Below, piece by piece: positions 21,578 through 30,011 of a stretch of 56,325 nucleotides of DNA. Below the pieces are notes generated by a model. It made no database searches. It saw only the letters and a program-made list of their open reading frames with translations, and had not been told where the DNA came from. Both the position numbers and the translations under genes were made by a program. Source of the stretch: a virus; IMG/VR virus record IMGVR_UViG_3300031524_001649, positions 1 to 56,325 of that record; one strand, given 5' to 3'. Every line of letters begins with the position of its first letter. The stretch's first letter is position 1.

Positions 21578-22446
21578 AATGCCTCTCGCTCTGCCAACTC
21601 AAAGTTGCCGTCGCCCGTGAGAGCGGCTTCCTTAATATCACGCTCAATTTCTGCGTCACTGATGTACCCGGCGCACCAGGCCCCCATCCGCGGCCCCAGG
21701 CCGGTGATGCCGCGCCCCAGCATCTTGGCAACCATCCGATTGATCTCGCTTTTGGACTTGCGGTAGCCGAACTTGCGGCGGTACTTCGGGCTCAAGTGCC
21801 GCAGGGAGGCTGTCTTGCCATGTTCCTGTTTGGCTGCCACGATTTTGCGAGCGGCCTCGATCTGCTCGGCGGGGGTCTTCAAGGCAGTCAGCACCTTGAC
21901 GTTGCTGGCCGCCAGCAGGCCGGTGGCGGCGAGTTGCTGCACCTCTTCGGGGAGCGTCAGCAGGCGTTGGCGATCATGGACCCACTGAGTCGGCCGTTTG
22001 ATCTCCTTGGCGGCCACCCGCAAGGCCACCCCATTCGGGTAAAGCCGGCCGAGTGCCTGTGCCTCTTCCAGGATGTTCAGGTCTTTGCGTTCCAGGTTCT
22101 CGACGAAGTTCAGCATTCGGGCCTGATGGTCGCTCAACCCAGCGCGGATCATGGCTGGGATCATGGACCACTTCAGGAAGGTCTCGACGGCCTTGAAGCG
22201 GCGGTGCCCGGCGATCAGCCGGTAGTCGAAGCCCGCGGGTTTGTCCCCTACCATGTCCGCGATGGGCTGGACCACAACTGGGTAGTCCAGTCCCTTCAGT
22301 TCGACGCCGCCGCCCCGCAGTCGGATGCTTTCGGCCAAATCGGAGACCGATTGCAGTGTGAATTGGCCCCGGCAGTTGAAGTCGGCGTCGTAGTAGATGC
22401 GATCCAGTGGCAGCGGATAGGCGTCATACTGTTCCAAGCGTTGCAT
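21574..22446 (-). CDS. ParB/RepB-like DNA-binding protein
   Basis: The ATG at 22446 (MQRLEQYD) gives 290 residues. The N-terminal ParB domain shows FDYRLIAGHRRFKAVETFL and RMLNFVENLERKDLNILEEAQALGRL (box II and III motifs). A helix-turn-helix follows (VALRVAAKEIKRPTQWVHDRQRLLTLP). Phage ParB-like proteins act in partition, transcription control or as CTP-dependent clamps or nucleases. No ParA is visible. A second ParB-like gene is at 31487-32380. Confidence 0.82.
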   Translation of the reverse strand: MQRLEQYDAYPLPLDRIYYDADFNCRGQFTLQSVSDLAESIRLRGGGVELKGLDYPVVVQPIADMVGDKPAGFDYRLIAGHRRFKAVETFLKWSMIPAMIRAGLSDHQARMLNFVENLERKDLNILEEAQALGRLYPNGVALRVAAKEIKRPTQWVHDRQRLLTLPEEVQQLAATGLLAASNVKVLTALKTPAEQIEAARKIVAAKQEHGKTASLRHLSPKYRRKFGYRKSKSEINRMVAKMLGRGITGLGPRMGAWCAGYISDAEIERDIKEAALTGDGNFELAEREAL

Positions 22447-23215
22447 GGTACGAAATCGCCTTTTCGCCCAGCCACTCCCAGACCGAAGCCTGGCCGTTGT
22501 CGGTGATAGCGACGTAGGTGTCGTGTCGACGGGCCCAGCAACCGCTGTTGAAGTGGTAGTCGCCAATGTTGCCCGGTTCGTGTGTATGGCCGTAGACCAC
22601 AACGTCGCACTTTTTCTCGCAGCGGAACTTCTCCACGCCTGCGACCATCTCGGTCTGGCGGTTGTGTTGGAAGGTCAACGTCCGCCACAGCGTCAAGGCG
22701 TTTTCCAGGGTCCCGACAAACTCGTCGGCCACGGCATGGCCGTGATGAACGGGCCCTTTGTTGCGATCCTCCAACATGCCGCTGATGATGGCGGTGATTT
22801 CGCCCACGCCGGGGTTCAGGTCGCAACAGTAGGGGTCGGCCTCGTGCCCGTGGAGAAAGGCGAACCGCTGGCCGCCGATTTCTTCTTCAAATGGATGGCG
22901 GGACCGCTCGAAGAGCGGGTGGTCGATCATCAGCGGCGTACCCATCAGAGGAGCGAGGGCATTGTCATGGTTGCCAACGATCCATTCGGCCCCCAGTTCA
23001 TCGAGCCGATTCAGGAGCGGCAGGTAGGCGCTAATCGCCGCGCCCACCGGCACCTGCCACCAATCCAGCAGATCGCCGAGGATCAGCAGCCGGCCACGGG
23101 ACTGCTCCACGAACTTGAGGAAGTGGTAGAACCGCTCTTCGCGGCCGTTGTAGGCGAAGTTGTCGCGGGGACCGCGGTCGCAAAGGTGCAGGTCGCTAAT
23201 GCAGAAGGTTGGCAT
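22424..23215 (-). CDS. Metallophosphoesterase (calcineurin-like)
   Basis: 263 residues from the ATG at 23215. All five metal motifs are visible: CISDLHL, LLILGDLLDWW, WIVGNHDN, FLHGHEADP and VVYGHTHEPG. The arrangement resembles LpxH-like and related phosphohydrolases. The substrate could be nucleotides, DNA ends or a lipid precursor; nothing in the sequence decides. It overlaps the ParB-like gene by 23 bases. Confidence 0.85.
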   Translation of the reverse strand: MPTFCISDLHLCDRGPRDNFAYNGREERFYHFLKFVEQSRGRLLILGDLLDWWQVPVGAAISAYLPLLNRLDELGAEWIVGNHDNALAPLMGTPLMIDHPLFERSRHPFEEEIGGQRFAFLHGHEADPYCCDLNPGVGEITAIISGMLEDRNKGPVHHGHAVADEFVGTLENALTLWRTLTFQHNRQTEMVAGVEKFRCEKKCDVVVYGHTHEPGNIGDYHFNSGCWARRHDTYVAITDNGQASVWEWLGEKAISYHATLGTV

Positions 23216-23230
23216 AGGCACACTCGCAGG

Positions 23231-23356
23231 TCATGGGTCAATGTCCAGGTCGTCATCCCAATCGTCATCCTCCTCCTCGTCGTCGTCCCAATCGTCGTCC
23301 CATTCCTCGGGCTGCTCGTAAGGGGGTTGGTTCAAGAGATCGTCGTTGTTGCGCAT
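23231..23356 (-). CDS. 41-residue extremely acidic peptide
   Basis: ATG at 23356 with GGAGAG 4-5 bases upstream, TGA at 23231. The product starts MRNNDDLLNQPPYEQPEEW and is then nearly all Asp, Glu and Trp (WDDDWDDDEEEDDDWDDD). It fills the gap between two called genes and uses the same ribosome binding signal as its neighbours, so I regard it as real. The charge pattern suggests a DNA mimic or a metal/protein-binding peptide. Confidence 0.68.
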   Translation of the reverse strand: MRNNDDLLNQPPYEQPEEWDDDWDDDEEEDDDWDDDLDIDP

Positions 23357-23369
23357 GGGGCTCTCCGGG

Positions 23370-23624
23370 TTACTTGCACTTGGCGCGCAATTCGGCAATC
23401 ACCTCATCGAGCGTCTGGTATTGGCCTGCTGCAATGGCGGCCCGGCACTGGCGAGCCAGTTCGGCGTTGTACAGCACTACCACGTCATCCACGCTGTAGC
23501 AGCGGCCGAGCCACTGTCGCCAGACGCAGAAATGAAGCTGCCTGTCGCCGTCCCAATACCAAGTCCGATGGGTCAACGGCACAAGCTGCAACAAGTAATA
23601 GAGGACAGTGGCGAGAATCTTCAT
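23370..23624 (-). CDS. Small hypothetical protein
   Basis: 84 residues. The N-terminus is hydrophobic (KILATVLYYLLQLVPL), perhaps a membrane-association segment, followed by aromatic-rich TWYWDGDRQLHFCVW and a helical C-terminus (YQTLDEVIAELRAK). Lies in a cluster of short genes of unknown function. Confidence 0.6.
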   Translation of the reverse strand: MKILATVLYYLLQLVPLTHRTWYWDGDRQLHFCVWRQWLGRCYSVDDVVVLYNAELARQCRAAIAAGQYQTLDEVIAELRAKCK

Positions 23625-23645
23625 GGTTGAGGGATTCCTCGTTGG

Positions 23646-23861
23646 TTAAAGGCAATCGTTTCCCATGTAGCGGTCCATGAGTCGGTCCATGACCTGATAC
23701 AGCGTCAGGCCGTGGGCGTAAATCAACGTGTCTCTGTAGCCCAAGAGCAATTCGTAGCGGACGACCTCACCGGTTTGCATTCGGGCGTCGATGAAATGTT
23801 GGTCGGTGTTGACCAGGCGTTCCTGCCCGTCGCACCGGCCGCCTATGAAGAACGCTTTCAT
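23646..23861 (-). CDS. Small hypothetical protein
   Basis: The ATG at 23861 overlaps the preceding stop (ATGA) and gives 71 residues: MKAFFIGGRCDGQERLV then HFIDARMQTGEVVRYELLLGY. The opening GGRCDGQ and strand pattern resemble short beta-rich phage proteins. No known family. Confidence 0.6.
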   Translation of the reverse strand: MKAFFIGGRCDGQERLVNTDQHFIDARMQTGEVVRYELLLGYRDTLIYAHGLTLYQVMDRLMDRYMGNDCL

Positions 23862-24136
23862 GGTCGCCACCAGGGACCGTAATAAGGCGGCACGTAATAG
23901 GGTGGCCATCCCCACGCCTCGATCACGTGCATGTAGTCGGAACCGTTCTGGAAATACTGGTGGCGGTAGCCGCCCTCGTACACAGCCTCGCCCCAGGCGT
24001 AGGACGGGGCCGGGAGGCTGTATTGGTACACCCGCTCGCCATCGCGGTGCGTGTAGTAACTGGGCAGGAATATCCACTCCGCGTGTGCGGTCGTGCTGCC
24101 CAGCACAACCAAGGCCAACCAGAGAAGGGTTTTCAT
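23858..24136 (-). CDS. Secreted Tyr/Trp/Pro-rich protein
   Basis: The ATG at 24136 gives 92 residues with a signal peptide: MKTLLWLALVVLGSTTAHA, likely cleaved after Ala-His-Ala. The mature part is rich in Tyr, Trp and Pro (YEGGYRHQYF, PPYYVPPYYGPWW). It is exported to the periplasm or surface; possible superinfection or envelope role. Function unknown. Confidence 0.65.
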   Translation of the reverse strand: MKTLLWLALVVLGSTTAHAEWIFLPSYYTHRDGERVYQYSLPAPSYAWGEAVYEGGYRHQYFQNGSDYMHVIEAWGWPPYYVPPYYGPWWRP

Positions 24137-25446
24137 TGCAGCGGTCCAATCTCCCGGCCTCCGTCGATCAAGTAGCGTCGCGGGCCGTTCTTCTCGTTCT
24201 CGTGACGCAGCTTGACGTTCATCCGCCAGGTGATGCCATGCTTCGGGTTGACGCCGTGAATCCACTGAGCAGGTTCTCGATAGCCGGAGAGCGAGTTGTA
24301 GGCGAAGGCGTCGGTGCCCACCCACGAGCCGTTGACCAGCAGTTCGCCATCCACGTCGGACAAGGTGCTCGCGGCATGGTGGTGCCCCACGCAGAAATAG
24401 CGGCAGCGCTGTGCGCCGGCCGCAGCCCCCAACGCGATCAGGCCCTTCTGCCGGCGGACCATGCCGTACCAGGGGATGCCCAGATTGCTGCGGACATCAT
24501 CCCCGTGACTGACGTTGAACCCAACGCCGTTGATGTTGACGTTGGTGCTCCACGCATCGGGGATGGTGAAGTTGACGTTGCCCAACTCGCGGCAGTGCAG
24601 TCGTGCCACCTCGGCGACCAGGTAGTCCCAGTTGTCGTTCGCGCCGAGATAATCCTTCTTCGGCGTCCGCCGGCCGTGGTTGCCTGCCAGGTACAAGACG
24701 TGGATTTGCTCGAAGTGGGCCGCCAGATCGCGGTACATCAGGGCATGAAGCTGGCCGATGGCGAGGCAGTTCTTGAACTGGTTGCGGTAGTAGGACCGCT
24801 CACAGGCTTTGTGGATTTCGCCGCTGGTGTAGTCGCCGTAGGCCAGCACCCATAGCACTGGAAAACGAAACTTCGGTGCCAGGGTGTCTTGGGTCCATTC
24901 GACGACGCTATCCACGTAGCGCTCCGCCCGGGCGCAGGAGACCGGAAAGTTGTAGTCTTCGAGGCCGCCAACCTCCTCGGGCCGCACGACCTGATCGTGG
25001 TGGCCATCCGAAAGGTGTATCACGCAGTGCTCGACGATCTGGGCCTTGCGGCGGAAGTTCAAGGCGAAGGGGAGGGCCGCAAAGGGCTTGACCCGCTGCT
25101 CCATTTCGCCGACGACGGCCTTGAACAGGCCGGCAATCTTCGCCCCGGCCTTGACCTTGGCACGCTCGCGGTTGCGCTCCTCGGTGAGGTGGACGACTTC
25201 CGCTTCCAACTCCAAGACCCGCTTATCGGTCGGGTCGTAGCCCGGGATGTCCTTGTGCTGGCCGCCAGCCCGCTTAGGCGTCGGCCGTTCGCCGTTGGGC
25301 CAAGGCACATCCTTGTGGACCCGGCCTGTGGCGATGTCGGACACGAGCGAGCGACTGACGCCAAACTTCGCGGCGATGTCGGGCTGCTTGGTGCCCTCGG
25401 TGATGGCCGCCTTGATCCCAGCGACCTCTTGACTGGTTAGTCTCAT
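24133..25446 (-). CDS. HTH-metallophosphoesterase fusion protein
   Basis: 437 residues. The N-terminus is an HTH (IAAKFGVSRSLVSDIATGRV, residues ~24-44), followed by a charged helical linker and a phosphoesterase domain: HLSDGHHD, AYGDYTSGE, YLAGNHGRR, NVSHGDDV, and CVGHHHAAST. These give the H/D/N metal ligands of the calcineurin-like fold. The HTH may target DNA, with the nuclease or phosphatase acting there. Such fusions occur in phages. AAGGAA precedes the ATG at 25446. Confidence 0.82.
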   Translation of the reverse strand: MRLTSQEVAGIKAAITEGTKQPDIAAKFGVSRSLVSDIATGRVHKDVPWPNGERPTPKRAGGQHKDIPGYDPTDKRVLELEAEVVHLTEERNRERAKVKAGAKIAGLFKAVVGEMEQRVKPFAALPFALNFRRKAQIVEHCVIHLSDGHHDQVVRPEEVGGLEDYNFPVSCARAERYVDSVVEWTQDTLAPKFRFPVLWVLAYGDYTSGEIHKACERSYYRNQFKNCLAIGQLHALMYRDLAAHFEQIHVLYLAGNHGRRTPKKDYLGANDNWDYLVAEVARLHCRELGNVNFTIPDAWSTNVNINGVGFNVSHGDDVRSNLGIPWYGMVRRQKGLIALGAAAGAQRCRYFCVGHHHAASTLSDVDGELLVNGSWVGTDAFAYNSLSGYREPAQWIHGVNPKHGITWRMNVKLRHENEKNGPRRYLIDGGREIGPLQ

Positions 25447-25513
25447 GGTGTTTCCTTCGTCAAGCGGCCGGGTGACGGCAGGGTATCGCCACCCGGCTCA
25501 GGTGCGGTCCGAA

Positions 25514-26443
25514 TCAACGTCCCACCCAGAGCCGCTTCGCCCAGCCAAGAGCCGCGTCGAAATCCAACGACGGTTTGAAGGCGGCGGGAAGGGGCTCACC
25601 CCGGAAGGAACCGCTCGGCGATCCGCCGTCTTCCACGGGCATGGCCTCGATCTCAGCCAGCGTGGGCAGCTTCGCCTGGGGGTCGATGGCCCACTCGATC
25701 TTGGCGGCCTTGGCAAAGGCGTGGATGCGCCGCACGGGGACGATGAAGTTGAAGCCTTGCAGCTTCATCACGCCCTGGGTCAACATGCCCACGTATTGGC
25801 CGTTGGCCTTGAGGAACATGCCGCCGCCAGACGAGCCCGGGAAGGCCACGGCGGTCACCTGGTCGAAGACCTTGACGTTGGCCCCCTTCATTTCCAGGGT
25901 CCGGCCGACCTGGCTCAAGACGCCCTCGGTGTAGCTGTTGGCACCGAACTGACCGAGCAAGCTGCCGCAGTGGCTCAATTCCACGCTGATGGCTGGAATG
26001 TAATTCATGCCCGTTTTGAACTTGGCCGAGACCGCCAGCGGGTAGGCGTTCGTGCGGCGGACCATCAGCAGGGCCAGGTCTTCGCCGAAATCGGGGTCCG
26101 AAAACTTGATGACCTTGGCGTCGAGCTTCGTTTCCCCGACCCGCCGCCCGTTTTGCTGGAATTCCTGGACGATCTGCGCGTCCCGAAATTCGATCACGGT
26201 GCGGGTGCCCCCGTCCGCGGTGATGACTTGGCGGACGACGCGGAGGTTGTCAACGACGTGGCCCGCGGTCCAGATGAAGGAAACCGTGTCGTCGCCGATC
26301 TTACGGGTGACGATGGTGCCGGAGCCTTGGGCATCGCCGGCCTTGATGGTGACACTGATCTGCTGCAAATCATCGGGCACGCCGGCAACGGCCATGCCGG
26401 TGAGGGAGAGGGCAAGGGCAAGAGCCAAGACAAGGTACTTCAT
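25514..26443 (-). CDS. Exported trypsin-like serine protease
   Basis: The ATG at 26443 gives 309 residues with signal peptide MKYLVLALALALSLTGMAVA. The catalytic triad is visible: His62 in WTAGHVV, Asp122 in FGEDLALL, Ser205 in FPGSSGGG. This fits the S1/HtrA protease fold without a PDZ domain. It would act in the periplasm or at the surface. A secreted protease is uncommon in tailed-phage early regions. A host-shutdown, receptor-remodelling or envelope role is possible. Confidence 0.82.
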   Translation of the reverse strand: MKYLVLALALALSLTGMAVAGVPDDLQQISVTIKAGDAQGSGTIVTRKIGDDTVSFIWTAGHVVDNLRVVRQVITADGGTRTVIEFRDAQIVQEFQQNGRRVGETKLDAKVIKFSDPDFGEDLALLMVRRTNAYPLAVSAKFKTGMNYIPAISVELSHCGSLLGQFGANSYTEGVLSQVGRTLEMKGANVKVFDQVTAVAFPGSSGGGMFLKANGQYVGMLTQGVMKLQGFNFIVPVRRIHAFAKAAKIEWAIDPQAKLPTLAEIEAMPVEDGGSPSGSFRGEPLPAAFKPSLDFDAALGWAKRLWVGR

Positions 26444-26490
26444 TGCTGTAACTCCAGAGGTGAAAAGAATCGAGATCAGATGCAACAGGC

Positions 26491-26835
26491 TCAGATGTCA
26501 CATGGGAAGTCCTCCGTGTCAGGGTCGCCGATGATTTCGACTTCAATTTGACGTTCAGACTCCGGCTTCAGGCGGGCAACCAATCGCTTGCGAAGCTTCT
26601 CGACAAGTGAAACCGAGTCGTTGGGCCACCAGTCCACCAAGGCTTCAATGGTCACAACTCGACCCGCCGAATTCGGCTCGGTAAGCACGAATGCGATGTC
26701 CCACAGCGCACCCCTGCCAGCAACGGCCTCGTGAACCGCGGCACGAAGACGCTTGCCCCAACTGCGACGGAAGCCGGGCGTGCTGTCGTCCCAGCGGCCG
26801 GAATACACCAGAATGCGGCATCGAATGCACCTCAC
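26491..26835 (-). CDS. Hypothetical protein
   Basis: I place the start at GTG 26835, overlapping the helicase TGA (GTGA), which gives 114 residues starting VRCIRCRILVYSGRW. It has a beta/alpha pattern: DIAFVLTEPNSAGRVVTIEALVDWW, then helical VSLVEKLRKRLVARL. It may resemble RusA-type Holliday-junction resolvases in size and C-terminal shape, but catalytic residues are not clear. Low certainty on function. Confidence 0.6.
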   Translation of the reverse strand: MRCIRCRILVYSGRWDDSTPGFRRSWGKRLRAAVHEAVAGRGALWDIAFVLTEPNSAGRVVTIEALVDWWPNDSVSLVEKLRKRLVARLKPESERQIEVEIIGDPDTEDFPCDI

Positions 26836-28787
26836 CGCACGGCCTCCACGACTTCGAGGGTTCCTCCTTCGCCTTCGCTTTCCCACTGGACGCCGGCCAT
26901 CAACTCGCCCATCGTCATTAGCTCCAGCTTCCGGTTCTCGCGGATCACGTCCAAAACCCGCTCGTCGCTGGGAAGGTGGATCAGATCGACGATCAGACAG
27001 CCCTTGTTCAGGTCCATGCCGATGCGGTGGATGCGGTCTTCCGATTGGATGCGGTACTCAGGCTTCCACGAGTTGGACCAGTAAACCGCGGTCCGGGCCT
27101 CCACGAGCGTCAGGCTCATGCCGCCCGACTCGGGGTTCGCCGCGAAAACAACCCGCGGATGATCGAGGTTGGCCCAGTAGTCCAGAGGCTCTTCCTTGAC
27201 CTCTTCGCCATCGTGCGTGAGCACTTGGAATGCGCCTTGATCGCACCGCACGACGTTCCACTTTTCCTTGAGGCAGAGGTTGACAACTCGGTCCACCGAG
27301 CCGGTGAAACCGGCAAATGCTACCAGGCGGCCGGTTTCTTCGTTCTCGTCCAAGAGCATCCGCAGCGCCGCGTCCTTGGGACAGGGAATCTCGCGGGCGG
27401 TGCGGACCATCTTCGGCACCTGGCGGTCGCCGCCGCACACCGGGCAGGGCACGGTCTGCTCGACCAACCGGGCCACGACCTCTTTAGGCAGCAGACCGAT
27501 GCCGGGATAGCGATTCTCTGGCTCCTGCGGGTCGATCCACTCTCGCACCGTGCCGCCGGTGCAGTGCGTGCAGCGGGTCATACCGTCCTGCACTTCGCGG
27601 TACTGGAAGCCGTCGCTCAGCTCGCGGAGCAACGTCATGGCGGTGACGGCATTCGGGGCCGATTGCACGATGGCCTCGGCGACGCGCAACAGGCTCGCGG
27701 TTGGCTTACAGGTGATCTTGCGGTAGCGCTTGTCGGGCAGGTCGAGGCAGTCCTTCTTGTGCTTGATCGTCACCAGACCCTTGAGCCGCTTATTAAGGTA
27801 GGCGACCTCATTGATGCTGGGCACGAACTCGTGATAGCCCTCCGCGCACTCGTCATGTGACTCGTCGCCCCGTGTCTCGCCACACTCGGCACACTTCCGT
27901 TGGTCGTCCTTCCAGCCGATGCGCTTCTTGAACGCTCCCTCGTCCATCTGCTTGAGGACCATGAAGGCCAGCCGCTCTTCCATCGCCTTCTGACTGCCCT
28001 CCCGCAGGAAGCCGGGCCAGGCGATCTCGCACTGGCTCCACCAGTCCACCGGCGACTTCGGCGACGGCGTGCCGGACATTTCGATCACGAAGCCATGCTC
28101 CAGGCCGTACTTCTCGCGAATCATGTCCGCAAGCGACTGGCAGGCGCGAGAGCGTTGCGAGCCAGCGTTCTTACAACGGCTCGACTCGTCGCAAATGAGC
28201 CCGGCAGGGATCGGTTGACCCGGTTTCCAGTGCTCCACCCAGGTCTTCAACCCCTCGTAGGTGAAGAACTCGATGTTGAACTTCTCGAAGGGGAAGTGCC
28301 ATTTGCGGAACTCCCGCTTGATGTTCGGCAGACTGGTCTTCGGGCCGACCCAGAACCACCAGTCCACGCCTGACCGCTCAATGACTTCTTGCGCGGAGAG
28401 GGTCTTGCCCGTGCCCATCTCCGCCGCGAAGATGTGATAGTGGTACGTCAGTCCGGCGTCGGTCAAGTCCTTCTGATGGTCCTTCAGCGGCCGGGCGTAT
28501 TCGTGACGCACCAACGGCCGATCGAACCAGGCATACGCCTTCTCTCCCATGAGGAAGGAAAGCTGAAAACGGTTGCGCTGGCAGTCCTCCACGGACCACA
28601 TCTTCTGCGGATTGGGGTCGTCGTAGCCGTGCCACCGCGAGCCCTGCATCGCCTTGATTTCATCCTTCAACGAGTACGGCGATTTGACGAAGAAGATGCG
28701 GCCGTCCTTGTACTCCAAGGTGGCCGAGACCAGGATCGGCGTCCCGGAAGAAGTCTTCGTGCGTAGTTTGGTTTGGACGACCGACAT
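26832..28787 (-). CDS. SNF2-type superfamily 2 DNA helicase
   Basis: 651 residues from the ATG at 28787 (MSVVQTK). Motif I is FAAEMGTGKTLSAQ, motif II ICDESSRCKN, motif III MSGTPSPKSP, and the C-terminal motifs VVFAANPESGGMSLTLVEA and SEDRIHRIGM. The internal region holds likely zinc ribbons (CAECGETRG; CTHCTGG, CPVCGG). It would translocate on or remodel DNA in replication or recombination. It follows promoter-like element A and a 12-residue leader frame. Confidence 0.88.
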   Translation of the reverse strand: MSVVQTKLRTKTSSGTPILVSATLEYKDGRIFFVKSPYSLKDEIKAMQGSRWHGYDDPNPQKMWSVEDCQRNRFQLSFLMGEKAYAWFDRPLVRHEYARPLKDHQKDLTDAGLTYHYHIFAAEMGTGKTLSAQEVIERSGVDWWFWVGPKTSLPNIKREFRKWHFPFEKFNIEFFTYEGLKTWVEHWKPGQPIPAGLICDESSRCKNAGSQRSRACQSLADMIREKYGLEHGFVIEMSGTPSPKSPVDWWSQCEIAWPGFLREGSQKAMEERLAFMVLKQMDEGAFKKRIGWKDDQRKCAECGETRGDESHDECAEGYHEFVPSINEVAYLNKRLKGLVTIKHKKDCLDLPDKRYRKITCKPTASLLRVAEAIVQSAPNAVTAMTLLRELSDGFQYREVQDGMTRCTHCTGGTVREWIDPQEPENRYPGIGLLPKEVVARLVEQTVPCPVCGGDRQVPKMVRTAREIPCPKDAALRMLLDENEETGRLVAFAGFTGSVDRVVNLCLKEKWNVVRCDQGAFQVLTHDGEEVKEEPLDYWANLDHPRVVFAANPESGGMSLTLVEARTAVYWSNSWKPEYRIQSEDRIHRIGMDLNKGCLIVDLIHLPSDERVLDVIRENRKLELMTMGELMAGVQWESEGEGGTLEVVEAVR

Positions 28788-28811
28788 CAAATCTCGCTTC
28801 CTCGATCAGGC

Positions 28812-28850
28812 TTACGCTGGCTCGTTTACGCACACTTCCTGCTCGGACAT
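28812..28850 (-). CDS. 12-residue leader peptide, putative
   Basis: ATG at 28850 with GGGGAG 2-3 bases upstream, TAA at 28812; product MSEQEVCVNEPA. It lies between promoter-like element A and the helicase start, 24 bases upstream of that start. It may be a translational leader or coincidental. It is too short to judge by composition. Confidence 0.35.
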   Translation of the reverse strand: MSEQEVCVNEPA

Positions 28851-28860
28851 TGCTCCCCAC

Positions 28861-28901
28861 TTGTTACAACAACGAAACAGGGCCCCGTCAGGGTGAAATT
28901 C
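28861..28901 (-). promoter_or_regulatory. Conserved promoter-like element, copy A
   Basis: Minus strand: GGAATTTCACCCTGAC, 13 bases, GTTGTTGTAACAAG. CCCTGAC and GTTGTTG are identical to the other two copies and spaced alike. It lies between the methyltransferase stop (28935) and the helicase. Confidence 0.72.
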
Positions 28902-28934
28902 CGCCCGGAATTTGCCACATGGTTAAAATCGCTG

Positions 28935-30011
28935 CTACATTGAAGCCAGACGGGCGGCGGCAATTTCGCAGTGCCGCTCTTCCGACTCGATGCCGATGCA
29001 AGCACGGCCGAGCGTCTTGGCCGCCAGCAGGGTCGAGCCGCTGCCGGCGAACGGGTCCAGGACCAATCCGCCAGTGGGCGTGGACAAGAGGGTCAGGAGG
29101 TACCGCATCAGCTTTAAGGGCTTGACGGTGGGGTGGTCGTTCTTTGGCCCCCGGACCGGATTGCGTTCCTTCGTGGCAGCCTTGGCGACATAGAAGAACC
29201 GACTCGCGCCGCCCGTTCGCTCGTCCAGCACACGCGCCGCCTCTTCGTCCAAGAGCAGGTTGGCCGGCCAACGCCCGGACGCCAAGTCGCCTGCGGGCGA
29301 CCGTTTAGCGATTTTCCAGCCGGCGTCCGTGATGGAGTCTGAGGGCGTGCGGATTGTGCTGGCCGTGCCGATCCTGCTGGCTTTGACGTTTATTCCGGCC
29401 ACGCCCCAGGTCTCAGCGTTGTGGGCCAGCGTGCCATCCAGCCGCTTCATTGCGAGGATGATGGGCTCCCAGGCTGGCTTGAGCGCATTGGCCCAACCGG
29501 TCCATTGCTTCGCCAATTCCGTGGCCGGAGCCGTGACGGCGCACTCCGCGGCCGGATTGTGCAAGTCGCCATAGACCTCGTTCGTGCGGCCATTGTCCGC
29601 CAACGAATAGCCGGGCCGGCCCAGCTTGGTGCCGACGACCTCGCGCCGGGCTCCCTTCGCTTTGTCGATCAGCACGCCGATGTCCGGGGCCTTGGGAAAG
29701 CCCTGACCATAGAGCCACATCAGGCAGTCACGAATCGCCCATCCGGCATCTTCGATCGCGCAGGCAAGCCGGTGGCACGTTCGCGTGCCGCCGAAGGCCA
29801 GCATCAATGCGCCCGGCTTGCAGACCCGCTGAATGGCTTTCCAATACGGGACGCCGGGAACACCGTGGTCCCATTCATGTCCCATGAAGCCGAGGCCGTA
29901 GGGAGGATCGGTACAAACGAAGTCTACGGAGGCTTCCGGCAGCGTCGGTAGCACCTCGCGGTTGTCGCCGCAGTAGAGCGTGATGTTGTCTTTCTCGTAG
30001 TAAGGCTTCAT
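28935..30011 (-). CDS. DNA modification methyltransferase (N4-C or N6-A)
   Basis: The ATG at 30011 (MKPYYEKDN) gives 358 residues. Motif IV is VCTDPPYGLG; motif I LVLDPFAGSGSTLLAA is at the C-terminus (beta class). It shares LAFGGTRTCHRLACAIEDAGWAIRD, WLYGQGFPKAPD, and NDHPTVKPLKLMRYL with the 13925-15247 product, so the two are paralogues. It overlaps the upstream gene by 4 bases (ATGA). It is likely to modify phage DNA against host restriction. Confidence 0.9.
   Translation of the reverse strand: MKPYYEKDNITLYCGDNREVLPTLPEASVDFVCTDPPYGLGFMGHEWDHGVPGVPYWKAIQRVCKPGALMLAFGGTRTCHRLACAIEDAGWAIRDCLMWLYGQGFPKAPDIGVLIDKAKGARREVVGTKLGRPGYSLADNGRTNEVYGDLHNPAAECAVTAPATELAKQWTGWANALKPAWEPIILAMKRLDGTLAHNAETWGVAGINVKASRIGTASTIRTPSDSITDAGWKIAKRSPAGDLASGRWPANLLLDEEAARVLDERTGGASRFFYVAKAATKERNPVRGPKNDHPTVKPLKLMRYLLTLLSTPTGGLVLDPFAGSGSTLLAAKTLGRACIGIESEERHCEIAAARLASM

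Noticed and set aside
24150-24180. Third copy of the GTCGATCAA leader element
   Set aside because: A short match (CCGTCGATCAAG) occurs in the C-terminal coding region of the HTH-phosphoesterase gene without the flanking blocks; I treat it as chance.
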